Source of the DNA: Flavisolibacter amylovorans
Lineage (GTDB): Bacteria; Bacteroidota; Bacteroidia; Chitinophagales; Chitinophagaceae
Length of the DNA stretch: 64,000 bases
Assembly (NCBI RefSeq): GCF_039541815.1
Contig: NZ_BAABGY010000011.1
Span: 329,848-393,847, forward strand
Direction of reading: 5' to 3'
Below the pieces are notes generated by a model. That model did not search any database and was not told the DNA's origin. It saw nothing but the letters and a program-made list of their open reading frames with translations. Shown piece after piece: positions 49,596 through 58,600 of this stretch. Within the stretch, counting starts at the first letter, position 1. Every line of letters begins with the position of its first letter. The position numbers and the translations under genes were made by a program.

Positions 49596-50480
49596 TTAAA
49601 TATGCTTTAATTCATATTGCCAGCCTGGCAGCCTCATAATTGCTTCACTTAAATGCTTCCGGTGGCACTGGCAGATATTTTTCTCAAAACAAGTTAAGGC
49701 AATTCTTTCTTTTTCCTTCAAAAGCTCAAGTATTTCATGCTGGGTACTCAGTGTCTCAGAAAGCGTTCTTTGCCTGTAGCTTTCAAATAGCAGGTCATAA
49801 TCGTCCTGGGTGTTCAGCTCCTGCCTCTCATCCGAATGAATGCCAACATCCGAGAAATGGATGTATTCGATATTGATATTTCTGCAGGCGCCAGCAAGCT
49901 GGTTTTTGGAGAATCCGTATTTCTGGCTCAGCGCATTACGTCTTACATCAACTAGGACTTTAATGTCGTGCTTCAGCAACTTATTCAAATATCCTTCTAA
50001 GGAAATACCCTCGTATCCAATCGTATATAGAATCGTACCTCTGGAAAAAGGTTTCTTTTCCTGAATCGCTTTGAGTTCAGCCGGCGTCATCAGCCGATCA
50101 GCGGTCGTGCTGTTAATTGCCGATTCGGGGTAAGTGCGATACGTATACTTCATCAATGCATCAGCATCGAAGTCTTTAAAAAGCAAATGCATTTGCTTGA
50201 CCAGTTGCTTATCCTTCGCATTCAGCTGCATCAGATAGGAAAGCTTGTCCTTTTTCTCAAAAGAGGTTTCGTCTTCAATTAGGAAGCCGTGTTTGACCAT
50301 GGCACTTAAATCGGCATTAGCCGAATAGGAGTAAGCGCCAAACTTATAAGGTACAAAATCGTACGTCGTTTCCGACTGGCGCTTGGAGACGATGAACAGT
50401 AATTTTTGTAAGTTGATCTTTCCCAACTTGCCTCCAAAGATTTCAAGAATAGCAAGTATGAGTTTTCTCCTGTAAAACAT
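49596..50480 (-). CDS. DUF488-domain protein with an N-terminal Panacea-like helical domain
   Basis: Protein of 294 residues. The first ~110 residues (LQKLLFIVSKRQSETTYDFVPYKFGAYSYSANADLSAMVKHGFLIED) resemble the Panacea/DUF4065-type domain known from antitoxins. The second half is DUF488: 'TILYTIGYEGISLEGYLNKLLKHDIKVLVDVRRNALSQKYGFSK', then 'ALTCFEKNICQCHRKHLSEAI' at the end. DUF488 proteins have an unknown biochemical role. The fusion and the zero-bp spacing to the 48768 gene suggest a two-protein unit. Both assignments are from motif memory. Confidence 0.7.
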   Translation of the reverse strand: MFYRRKLILAILEIFGGKLGKINLQKLLFIVSKRQSETTYDFVPYKFGAYSYSANADLSAMVKHGFLIEDETSFEKKDKLSYLMQLNAKDKQLVKQMHLLFKDFDADALMKYTYRTYPESAINSTTADRLMTPAELKAIQEKKPFSRGTILYTIGYEGISLEGYLNKLLKHDIKVLVDVRRNALSQKYGFSKNQLAGACRNINIEYIHFSDVGIHSDERQELNTQDDYDLLFESYRQRTLSETLSTQHEILELLKEKERIALTCFEKNICQCHRKHLSEAIMRLPGWQYELKHI

Positions 50481-50512
50481 GCGCGAAGTTATTCGAAAGG
50501 CTGGGACAAAAC

Positions 50513-50974
50513 TTATTCGTTACCTGGTTCTTGGGCTTCAATACCCGCCGGCGTAAAAATTGAAATTGCGGCCGCTTTAATGCCTTCGGTTACCTGGCGG
50601 ATATGATTGATCAGCAAGTCGAAAGTCATCGGTCCTCCTATTAACGATGTCCATCTAACAATCCGTTTATCAGGATAGGTGTCAATGTCTTCGAATCCGT
50701 ATATTGACATATTCATTCTCAGGCTGCTCATTGCACTAGCCAGCAACTGACTCGGAGCTGTATTGTGATTCATACCGTGATAAATCGATGCTTCAATTTC
50801 AATGGTGAAATAGCTTCCATTACGGGAAACATAAAACTCTGGTAGGGCCGAAGCCGCTACATGCAGGGCTAAATCTGCGGGTAGCTGGTTCAGATCTGAA
50901 CCGTCAAGCTCCTCCACAGTCGTTTCGTAGTGGATTTCGTCTTCTGCAATAGATAGTGCACGGATATTTATCAT
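50513..50974 (-). CDS. Unknown small protein
   Basis: Protein of 153 residues from the ATG at 50974 (a TTG seven codons earlier is possible). 'LPADLALHVAASALPEFYVSRNGSYFTIEIEASIYHG' and 'SSLRMNMSIYGFEDID' suggest a compact alpha-beta fold without membrane segments; a vague likeness to sensor or chaperone folds is not enough to name it. It is 32 bp from the DUF488 gene on the same strand and may be its upstream cistron. Function unknown. Confidence 0.6.
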   Translation of the reverse strand: MINIRALSIAEDEIHYETTVEELDGSDLNQLPADLALHVAASALPEFYVSRNGSYFTIEIEASIYHGMNHNTAPSQLLASAMSSLRMNMSIYGFEDIDTYPDKRIVRWTSLIGGPMTFDLLINHIRQVTEGIKAAAISIFTPAGIEAQEPGNE

Positions 50975-51139
50975 CCTAAGCCCAATTTCGCCCAAAATAC
51001 TAAATATTTTGGCATTAGGCGGCCTTGGGGTAAACCATAGAGGTTCAGCAAATCTTTAGCAGTCTGAAATCTTGCACGCGCCGCCATGCTTGGCTATACC
51101 GTATAGAGCGTAATGGCCTGCTAAGTTATTTGCACAACC

Positions 51140-51455
51140 CGACGCCTCCGCATCGGCCGCGCCGGCCTCGAGGCCGCCAGCGAGGTAGCCGAAGCCTCGG
51201 CCCTTCACCGCCTGATTGAAATTGAGATAGTGCAGCAGGTGCTCTCTACGCTCGATACCTTGCCCGAGGGCAGCCCCGCCAACTTTCAGGCTCTTTTACC
51301 TGGAAGACAAGAGCCTGAAAGAGATTGCGGAGGAGCTGCAGGTGTCGTTCAGTACCATAAAGAGCCAAAAGGCACGGGCGCTGGAGCTGCTACGGCGCAA
51401 GCTGCCGCACCTTGTCCTGCTTATCGGCTCCCTGGCACTTCAGCTTTATCGCTAA
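51140..51455 (+). pseudogene. Broken copy of the ECF sigma factor 3' half
   Basis: Close similarity to the sigma gene at 47326-47901 over its second half. The first part reads 'RRLRIGRAGLEAASEVAEASALHRLIEIEIVQQVL', then the frame must shift near 51280-51295 to give 'FYLEDKSLKEIAEELQVSFSTIKSQKARALELLRRKLPHL'. The 5' half (region 2) is missing. The copy is a truncated, frameshifted sigma factor relic. Its terminal ~20 codons differ from the intact gene. Confidence 0.85.
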
Positions 51456-51556
51456 ATAATCCTTCATTGACCCGCGTTCGGATTTACTCGGCGTTTTCTT
51501 ACGTGTCCGCCAAGGTCTTGTTCAAGATTCCGTATTTTTTGGGCAAATTCAAGTGA

Positions 51557-52246
51557 ATGCCTCCTAAGAGGGTGATCGTTTCCCATTGCAATAGCTGCCT
51601 CCGTGAAACCAACCAGTCGGTGCTTTATGTCAAGCCCGTAAAAAGCTCAATCGCAGAAGATGACGAGGAATTGAGTGTTCAGGATGAATACATGACGCTG
51701 CAATGTATGGGGTGCGACCATGTTTCTTTTCTAGTGCGCCATGGGTTCCCTCAAACAAATGACGATGCAGAGGAGCGCGACTATTATGACGTAAGCTACC
51801 CCGAAACGAAGTATTTTGCGCATATCCGCCTGCTGGACGGAGAGGAGCGCATGGCACTCCCACGGCTGCTTGATGATTTGTACGCCCAGTTGGAAATCGC
51901 GTTTCAGCACGAAGCTTGTACTTTGGCCGGCATCGGGCTCCGACTCATGGTAGAGGCGATTTGCCTTCATCAAAAAGTGCCTGGCAGTACTTTAAAGGCT
52001 AAGATCGATAGCCTTCATAGTGAGGGGCTTATATCCAAAAACGATTTGCCCATCCTGCATAATCTCCGGGAATTGGGAAATATATCGGCGCATGAGATCA
52101 AGGGTTTTCCGATCGATATGCTGACCCACGCACTCGAGATCGTCAATCACATTCTCAAAGGCATTTTCATAATGCCGAAGATTAACCGGAAGTTGAAATT
52201 AGGAAAGAAGAAGGCTCCGGCGAAAGGCAATAAATCCACCCTGTAA
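51557..52246 (+). CDS. DUF4145-domain protein with a zinc-ribbon-like N-terminus
   Basis: Protein of 229 residues. An N-terminal C-x2-C pair (HCNSCLRE) and a later C-x2-C (LQCMGCDHV) form a zinc-ribbon-like unit. The rest is DUF4145: 'AFQHEACTLAGIGLRLMVEAICLHQKVPGSTLKAKIDSL', 'LHNLRELGNISAHEIKGFP'. The end is basic (LKLGKKKAPAKGNK). DUF4145 proteins occur alone or fused to restriction enzymes; the function is unknown. It lies ~100 bp after the sigma relic and is followed by a terminator-like hairpin. Confidence 0.75.
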   Translation: MPPKRVIVSHCNSCLRETNQSVLYVKPVKSSIAEDDEELSVQDEYMTLQCMGCDHVSFLVRHGFPQTNDDAEERDYYDVSYPETKYFAHIRLLDGEERMALPRLLDDLYAQLEIAFQHEACTLAGIGLRLMVEAICLHQKVPGSTLKAKIDSLHSEGLISKNDLPILHNLRELGNISAHEIKGFPIDMLTHALEIVNHILKGIFIMPKINRKLKLGKKKAPAKGNKSTL

Positions 52247-52264
52247 ACAATTCAAGATTAGAGT

Positions 52265-52292
52265 AGACCAAAAAGACTGGTCTCTTTGTTTT
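52265..52292 (+). terminator. Terminator-like hairpin after the DUF4145 gene
   Basis: A 6-bp inverted repeat (AGACCA / TGGTCT) with a 7-nt loop, followed by a T-rich tract (ctttgtttt). It lies 19 bp after the stop of the DUF4145 gene. Confidence 0.6.
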
Positions 52293-52693
52293 AATTGAAA
52301 GTAACTGGTATAGAGATACGGAAAGAATTATAGAAAGCTGTAATTGTTGTTAAGCACCAAAAAGCTCGGCTCTGGGAGCCTCCGCCTCAGAAGTTGCCAC
52401 AACTGTGCCTGGCGGTCCTATTTCTGTCCTGATGTGGAATGTCCGGTCTTTTATCGGCATTGACTACCCTGCAGCGCTTTTCACCTTCCTAATTTCCTGT
52501 TGGAAACAACCCATCCCACCAAGTTTGTTTAAGCCGCGGTTCCAATCCAAGCGAGAAAATTCGTTGCGGGTTGAACGCTTTAGTCCTTTGATTTCAGAGA
52601 AGCGTCTTTTCTTCAAAATATGCGTCGTTACTGCACATTTAACGCCACGGGTGCTTACGTATGTCGTAATTTTACGATGCCTCTTCTGCTGCA
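52293..52693. other. Non-coding stretch with the promoter of the 52694 gene
   Basis: About 400 bp without a convincing gene. The last ~60 bp, A/T-rich, lead into the 52694 start. Weak open frames on both strands have no family likeness. No strong inverted repeat is seen in it. Confidence 0.45.
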
Positions 52694-52885
52694 ATGGACC
52701 TCACAGAAATCACATCCCTACCCCTGCCGGCACAACTCCAGGAATTGGAGCACGCTTATGCCGAATGCATCATCGATGCTGACCCCGCGTTTCTGACCCG
52801 CCTTTGGAACGAAATCAAAAAGCTCAGAAAGCAGTTAGCACTACCTGTTTATGAATACGTGACACCCGTCGGGCAGCGCGTATAA
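52694..52885 (+). CDS. 63-residue small protein of unknown function
   Basis: ATG start, clean codon use. 'LTEITSLPLPAQLQELEHAYAECIIDADPAFLTRLWNEIKKLRKQLALPVYEY' is a helical, charged sequence. It is convergent with the nucleotidyltransferase gene, 43 bp apart. Probably a real small gene of the accessory block; no function can be assigned. Confidence 0.5.
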   Translation: MDLTEITSLPLPAQLQELEHAYAECIIDADPAFLTRLWNEIKKLRKQLALPVYEYVTPVGQRV

Positions 52886-52928
52886 GGTTCACCTGATACA
52901 CTTCTGTCAACTTGCACTTATTACGGGC

Positions 52929-53618
52929 TCAGCGGGCAGATCCAACGAAGGCTTCCCATTGGTGTTGTATAAACCCTGCACGGGCCTGCTCCGAAAATTC
53001 CAGGTTTGCGGAAATCCATTCGTACAAGTAAGGATTAGTGGCCAGTTTAGCGAACTCTTCTTTTAAAAAGCGGCATACTGTCTCCGGTGCTGCGTCCAGC
53101 TCCTCCCAGATCGTCGACCGGTTATTGAGCAGGAAGATCAGGTCCTCGAAGTCATGGCTGGTACGCCCGTCGCCCCGCCCGCGGCCCCGGAAGGCCTCCA
53201 GCTTGGATGCTATGAAATAAGGCGGGCTGAAAATGCGGATGGCATATTCTGGCGCCATCGGGTAGGAGACGGCACTTTGATAGCCTTCGGCATACCAGCG
53301 GTTGGAAAAGCCCAGGATGCTTTCCTCGATGGGCATCACATCAACGGTGATGCCTTGTACAACGTACCGGCAGATCACCCCTGAAGTCATATCCGGCTGG
53401 AAGCCTTTAGCGCGCAGCCGTTCTTCCACAGCAGCATATTGCGAACGGGTATAGAGCTCGACCAGGATGTCTACGTCATCGGTTTCCCGCACTTCCGTTG
53501 TCTCCCGGTCGGCATATAAAGAGACGGTAGCGCCCCCGACAAAAACTACTTCCTGCGCCAGATCGCCCAAGGCGTTATATACAGCCCGGATGCGGGCCAC
53601 ATTATTTTGATGGCTCAT
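52929..53618 (-). CDS. AbiEii-like nucleotidyltransferase
   Basis: Protein of 229 residues. The nucleotidyltransferase core is present: 'EVVFVGGATVSLYADR' with the GG motif, then 'ETDDVDILVEL' with the D-x-D. The His-Arg-rich region 'FRGRGRGDGRTSHDFEDLIFLL' matches the AbiEii/type IV toxin group. The enzyme is thought to transfer nucleotides to a target, often a tRNA or a protein. It overlaps the winged-helix gene by 17 bp, a known toxin-antitoxin arrangement. Residues needed for catalysis look intact. Confidence 0.82.
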   Translation of the reverse strand: MSHQNNVARIRAVYNALGDLAQEVVFVGGATVSLYADRETTEVRETDDVDILVELYTRSQYAAVEERLRAKGFQPDMTSGVICRYVVQGITVDVMPIEESILGFSNRWYAEGYQSAVSYPMAPEYAIRIFSPPYFIASKLEAFRGRGRGDGRTSHDFEDLIFLLNNRSTIWEELDAAPETVCRFLKEEFAKLATNPYLYEWISANLEFSEQARAGFIQHQWEAFVGSAR

Positions 53619-54129
53619 TGAGAATCTTCTTTTGAATCAGGTCGGTGGCCATGTTTACCTCGCGCTGCCGCCCTACGCGGACCATATCGATGCAGGCAAG
53701 GAGCAGGTACAGCTCTTCATCCTGGGCGGCAGCTTTCGGAAGGGACGGGTAAAGGGGCTCGATCGCGAGCCCCCGGGCTTTGCTTTCTGGTGCGGGCCAG
53801 ACGTATTTAAGTTCAGCGCGGATGCGGGTCTCGAAATGCGGGTGCGCATGCGCCGTGGGGATGCCATTTACCAGGGCGCCCGGTGCTTGCGGGAATACAT
53901 AGTGCAGACCGTAGCAGATGAATTCCACCATATTTAGCCGGTTCACACGCCGTTTGGTTTCGTCTACCAGGCCTGCCAGGTGGCTCCGGTTCAGTGACTC
54001 GCTGATCTCCGCCGGGCTGAGCAGGAGCTGTTGGGCCAGGTCTTTAAACTGCCAGGTCTCCCGATGTAGAATAAGGATTTTCAGAAGGATGACTATGTCC
54101 TGGGGACGCATCCCATTGTGTTTCCGCAT
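53602..54129 (-). CDS. Winged-helix partner of the nucleotidyltransferase (antitoxin-like)
   Basis: Protein of 175 residues from the ATG at 54129; the frame is open to a TTG at 54165, but that would put the start inside the palindrome. The N-terminus 'PQDIVILLKILILHRETWQFKDLAQQLLLSPAEISESLNRSHLAGLVDETKRRVN' is a winged helix-turn-helix. The remaining part has no known motif. It overlaps the nucleotidyltransferase gene by 17 bp and precedes it. Together with a palindromic site 10-52 bp upstream it looks like an autoregulated type IV-style toxin-antitoxin unit. Confidence 0.72.
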   Translation of the reverse strand: MRKHNGMRPQDIVILLKILILHRETWQFKDLAQQLLLSPAEISESLNRSHLAGLVDETKRRVNRLNMVEFICYGLHYVFPQAPGALVNGIPTAHAHPHFETRIRAELKYVWPAPESKARGLAIEPLYPSLPKAAAQDEELYLLLACIDMVRVGRQREVNMATDLIQKKILNEPSK

Positions 54130-54138
54130 ACTTTTTGT

Positions 54139-54181
54139 ATTCGCAAATGCGAATATAATTCGCAATTTGCAAATTGCGAAT
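54139..54181 (-). promoter_or_regulatory. Paired palindromes: likely operator of the winged-helix gene
   Basis: A perfect 24-bp palindrome at 54158-54181 (half-site ATTCGCAATTTG) and a near-palindrome at 54139-54154 (ATTCGCA and TGCGAAT separated by AA). They share the core ATTCGCA and sit 10-52 bp upstream of the ATG at 54129. Two tandem sites suggest cooperative binding by the encoded winged-helix protein. Confidence 0.7.
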
Positions 54182-54355
54182 TGAGAATTTCGCTATTGGT
54201 CGCACTGCCCAAGGCTTTGGTTCGCTGTTCGCAAATCACGAACAAACGTACCGGCAAGAAAAAGCGGGCGGATTTTCCGTCCTCCATCATTTTTTTCCGT
54301 CTTAGGATAGTCGTGCTAATTTTATCATAGCCCAAACCGCTCTAATCTTGCTTTT

Positions 54356-55531
54356 ATGAACGGGAATGACCTCCCTGATAAGGACCTCCCGGTAGCCGAG
54401 CGCATCGCCTACCTCATCGCCGGCTTCCTGCGCGGCACCCTCACCACGTCCGAGCACAACGAACTGGACGCCTGGGTGGTGGCCTCCGAGGAGAACACCC
54501 GTCTGTTTGAGCAGCTCACCGATGAATCCACCATCGAAGCCGGTTTGCGCTGGCAGGAACGTCTGAACGAAGACGCAGCCCTGGAAAAGGTCAAAGGGCG
54601 GATCGCTCCAAAGCCTACCCGCCCGCTCTGGCTCTTCGCGCTCGCCGCCTGCGTGTTGCTCTTTGGCATCGGACTTTTCCTTTTCACCCGCACGGCTTCC
54701 GCTCCTTCCCCCGTGGCTCTTTCCGGCACGCCCGGAACACCCGGCCGCGACCAGGCGGTGCTGACCCTGGCCGGCGGACGCACCATCATTTTGGATGCCG
54801 CCGCCAACGGCACCGTCGCATCGGAGGGGGGAATTGACGTAAACAAAGGTGCCGCCGGCGAGTTACTTTATCAGGGAACTACAGCCGAAACTCTTTGGCA
54901 TACGGTATCCATACCCCGTGGCGGCCAGTACCGGCTCCAGCTGAGCGACGGCTCCCGCATCTGGGTCAATGCCCAATCCAAGCTTCGCTTTCCCGCCTCC
55001 TTTGCGGACGGTGAGCGTACCGTAGAACTGGAAGGGGAAGCCTATTTCGAAGTGGCCAAAGATGCCCGGCGGCCTTTCCTGGTCGCGGTTCGGGTGGGGG
55101 CAGGTACCATTCAAACGGTGGAGGTACTGGGCACCCACTTCAACATCAATGGCTACGGCGACGAAGGCGGCGTGCGCACCACGCTCTTGGAGGGTTCTGT
55201 GCGCGTCCGTGAGGGGCCACATTCGGTAGTCCTGAAACCAGGAGAAGAAGCTTCCGGCGAGGGTAACCTTAAGGTGCGGGCAGGAGATCCTGTAGCCGCA
55301 ACGGCATGGAAAGACGGGCTGTTCCGGTTCCGCGGTGCTTCCATTCAAACCATCGCCGCCCAGCTGGGCCGCTGGTACGACCTGGAAGTGGAAGTGCGCG
55401 GCGACATTCCCGACCATTTCACCGCCACGATCGACCGGAAGGAGCCGCTCCAGGACCTGCTAAAAGTACTGGAGGATACCCGCCAGGTCCGCTTCAGGCT
55501 GGAAGGAAATAAACTGATCATCACGCCCTGA
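54356..55531 (+). CDS. FecR-family anti-sigma factor
   Basis: Protein of 391 residues. The N-terminal ~95 residues are cytoplasmic (YLIAGFLRGTLTTSEHNELDAWV), one membrane helix follows ('LWLFALAACVLLFGIGLFLF'), then the FecR domain: 'VSIPRGGQYRLQLSDGSRIWVNAQSKLRFPASFADGERTVELEGEAYFEV', 'FLVAVRV' and 'VEVLGTHFNINGYGDEGGVRTTLLEGSVRV'. The end 'FRGASIQTIAAQLGRWYDLEVEVRGDIPDHFTATIDRKEPLQDLL' is DUF4974. It relays a signal from the SusC receptor to a sigma factor, here probably the one at 47326. It starts the uptake locus. Confidence 0.92.
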   Translation: MNGNDLPDKDLPVAERIAYLIAGFLRGTLTTSEHNELDAWVVASEENTRLFEQLTDESTIEAGLRWQERLNEDAALEKVKGRIAPKPTRPLWLFALAACVLLFGIGLFLFTRTASAPSPVALSGTPGTPGRDQAVLTLAGGRTIILDAAANGTVASEGGIDVNKGAAGELLYQGTTAETLWHTVSIPRGGQYRLQLSDGSRIWVNAQSKLRFPASFADGERTVELEGEAYFEVAKDARRPFLVAVRVGAGTIQTVEVLGTHFNINGYGDEGGVRTTLLEGSVRVREGPHSVVLKPGEEASGEGNLKVRAGDPVAATAWKDGLFRFRGASIQTIAAQLGRWYDLEVEVRGDIPDHFTATIDRKEPLQDLLKVLEDTRQVRFRLEGNKLIITP

Positions 55532-55581
55532 GGGCATCACCATAGTGGTTGACCAACTGCGGAAAGCGCAGGAATGAAAAA

Positions 55582-55606
55582 CCGGGAGTGTTGAGACCAC
55601 CCCCGG
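55582..55606 (+). other. Small hairpin between fecR and susC
   Basis: Arms CCGGG-GTG and CAC-CCCGG separated by a 7-nt loop, with one bulged base on each side. It lies 51 bp after the fecR stop and 76 bp before the susC ATG. No T-run follows, so it is not a plain terminator; it may stabilise or attenuate the mRNA. Confidence 0.35.
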
Positions 55607-55681
55607 CGGATCGTTCAGGTTAACCCAGTATCAACAATCGGCTAAGACGTCGAATTCATTAACCCAAACTAAAACAAAGCT

Positions 55682-58600
55682 ATGCAAACCACTGTGCACG
55701 GCAAAAGGGTACGTCCCCATCCCACACTGAAAAGAGGAGCCCTGTTCCTCTGCCTTTTCCTTTTTTCCTTGTTCGCCCAAGGGCAGACCCTCACCCTTTC
55801 GCTGAAGAAAGTACCACTGGAATCCGCTTTTTTGGCGATCGAGCGGCAGTCACCGTACCGCTTCACCTACACCGTCGAAGTGCTGCAGGCCACCAGCCCT
55901 GTAACCCTGGAAGTTTCGGGTGCATCACTGGAGACGGTGCTGGCCCGGCTTTTCGAGGGGCAGCCGCTCTCTTATACGGTGAACAAAAACTATATCAGCG
56001 TTCACCGCAAAGCCGTTCCCGAAAAACCAGCTAAGTCGGCGGCCGAGTTGACCCTGGACGGTATCGTACGCAATGATCGCGGCGAGCCTGTTCCACGTGC
56101 CACGGTTGCTGTAAAAGGGTCGGGTCGAACCGTAGTTACCGATGCGGCCGGCCGGTTCAGTATCCCCGGGATGACCGGCCAGGAAACGCTCCTGATCACC
56201 AGCATCGGTCACTCAGCCCGCGAGCTTGCCGTGAACGGCCGCAGCCGGCTGGAGGTGATTCTGCCCATCCAAAGCAGCATGCTGGATGAAACGGTTGTGA
56301 TCGGCTATGGTACGACAACACGGCGCTTTAGTACCGGCTCCGTCAGCCGCATTACCGCGGCCGAAATTGCCCGTCAGCCCGTCACCAATCCGCTGGCGGC
56401 CCTGCAGGGACGCGTTGCCGGTTTGAGCGTCGTTCAGGCGAACGGTCTGCCAGGCTCCAACTTCAATGTGCAGATTCGGGGGCAGAACAGCATCAAGCAA
56501 GGGACCCAGCCGCTTTATATCATCGACGGGGTTCCGCTGATGCTCAACAGCACGCTCGCCCAGGTGTCTCCTTTTATTTCCACTACAGTTACCAACCCGC
56601 TCAATGCCATCAATCCTTCCGACATCGAAAGCATTGAGGTCCTGAAGGATGCAGATGCAACTGCCATTTACGGATCGCAGGGTGCGAACGGCGTCGTTTT
56701 GATCACGACAAAGAAGGGGGCCGGAAACAAGACGCGCCTGAGTGTGAATGCCTATACCGGCTTTAGCCACGTGGGACGGACGGCCCGACTGCTGAACACA
56801 GACCAGTACCTGGCCATGCGCCGCGAAGCCTTCGCCAATGACGGTGTCGCGCCTACGGCAGCTTCTGCTCCTGACCTGTTGGTGTGGGATTCCACCCGTT
56901 ATACGGATTGGACAAAAGAGCTGATTGGAGGTACAGCAAGGTTTTCAAACATTCAGGCAACGCTTAGCGGCGGGTCGCGGCAATCCAACATTCTTTTCAG
57001 TGCCGGCTATTCCAAAGAGACCACCGTTTTCCCAAGCAATGAACCGGCACTTCGTGGGTCCATGCGCCTGAACGCGGGGCACCAGTCAACGAACGGTCGG
57101 TTTCGCGCAGATTTTTCTGCGCTCTATACACTCGAAAACAAAATCCTGCCTGCTACAGACCTGACGGCTAGTATCCTGCTACCGCCGAACATTCCTGCCA
57201 TGAAGGATTCTGCCGGCAACCTGGCCTGGGTTCCTGGCTTTGATAATCCGTATGCGATCGGGCTTCAGGAGTACCGCGGCCAAAATCAAACCTTTCTTTC
57301 GAATGTGCTCCTCCAATTCGAAATCGTGAAAGGCCTGACGATCAAATCCAGCTTTGGCTTCAGTCGCATGTCGAGCGATGAGGAAAGCCGGTTACCGATA
57401 AAGGCGCTTCGCCCCTCCGCGTCGGCCCGTGGAAGCCTTCAAATGGGAAATGCTGCCGCTACCAACTGGATCGCCGAGCCCCAGCTTGGATACCACCGGA
57501 CAGTCGGGCAAAGTCGTTTCGAAGCAATGGCGGGTTTGTCCCTCCAGGAGCGGCGGCAAAAGGGGAACACTATTACCGGCTCCCAGTACACCTCTGACGA
57601 CCTGCTCGGCAACCTCGCTGCCGCCGGGCAGCTATCTGCTTCGAACTACCGCTCCCAGTACAACTATACGGCTGTTTTCGGCCGGCTTTCTTACAGCTAC
57701 GCAAAACGCTATCTCCTCAACCTGAATGCACGGCGCGATGGCTCTTCCCGCTTTGGACCAGCCAACCGCTTTGCCAATTTTGGTGCAGTCGGTGCCGGCT
57801 GGGTCCTTTCCGAGGAGCCCTTCTTGCAGAAGCGCCCATCGTGGATCAACTTCGCCAAGATTCGCGGCAGTTACGGTGTAACGGGCAATGACCAGATCGG
57901 AGATTACCTCTACCTGGATGCCTGGACCGCCGCGGCGGCTTATCAGTATGGCGGCGCCGCGGGCGTACTTCCCAGTCGCCTGTTCAATCCCTATTTTCAA
58001 TGGGAGCGCAACCGTAAGCTCGAAGTCGCAGCGGACCTTATTTTGTTTCAAAACCGCTTGTCTTTGACTGCCGCCTGGTACCGGAACCGCAGCGATAACC
58101 AACTCATCAATTACAGGCTTCCCAGCCAAACGGGCTTCACAACCTTATTGAAAAACCTGGACGCGCTCGTGCAAAACACCGGGCTGGAATTTGAGGCCAC
58201 ATCCAAAAACTTCACCGCCGGGAACTTCCGGTGGAATACAGCGTTCAATATCTCTTTCCCACGAAACAAGTTGCTGCGTTATCCGGGCCTTGAGATTTCC
58301 AGTGACCGTTTCAGCTATGCAATTGACCAACCGCTGTCGGTACTCCATGGCTTCAACTATGAAGGGGTTGATCCTCAGACAGGCGTTTATGTATTTACCG
58401 ACGTCAATAAGGACAACCTGATCAACAGCGCCGGAGATGCTATTCCCGTCGGCGCCATGGCGGTAAAATACCAGGGCGGCTTGCAAAACACGTTTCACTA
58501 CAAAGGGTGGGAGGCCGATTTCTTTTTCCAATTTGTGAATCAAACCGGCCGGAACTACCTCGCCCAGATTGGTGCCCGGCCCGGCTTTCAGAGTAACCAG

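Noticed and set aside
52405..52782. 125-residue open frame upstream of the 52694 gene
   Set aside because: No family likeness; its end overlaps the better small gene in another frame.
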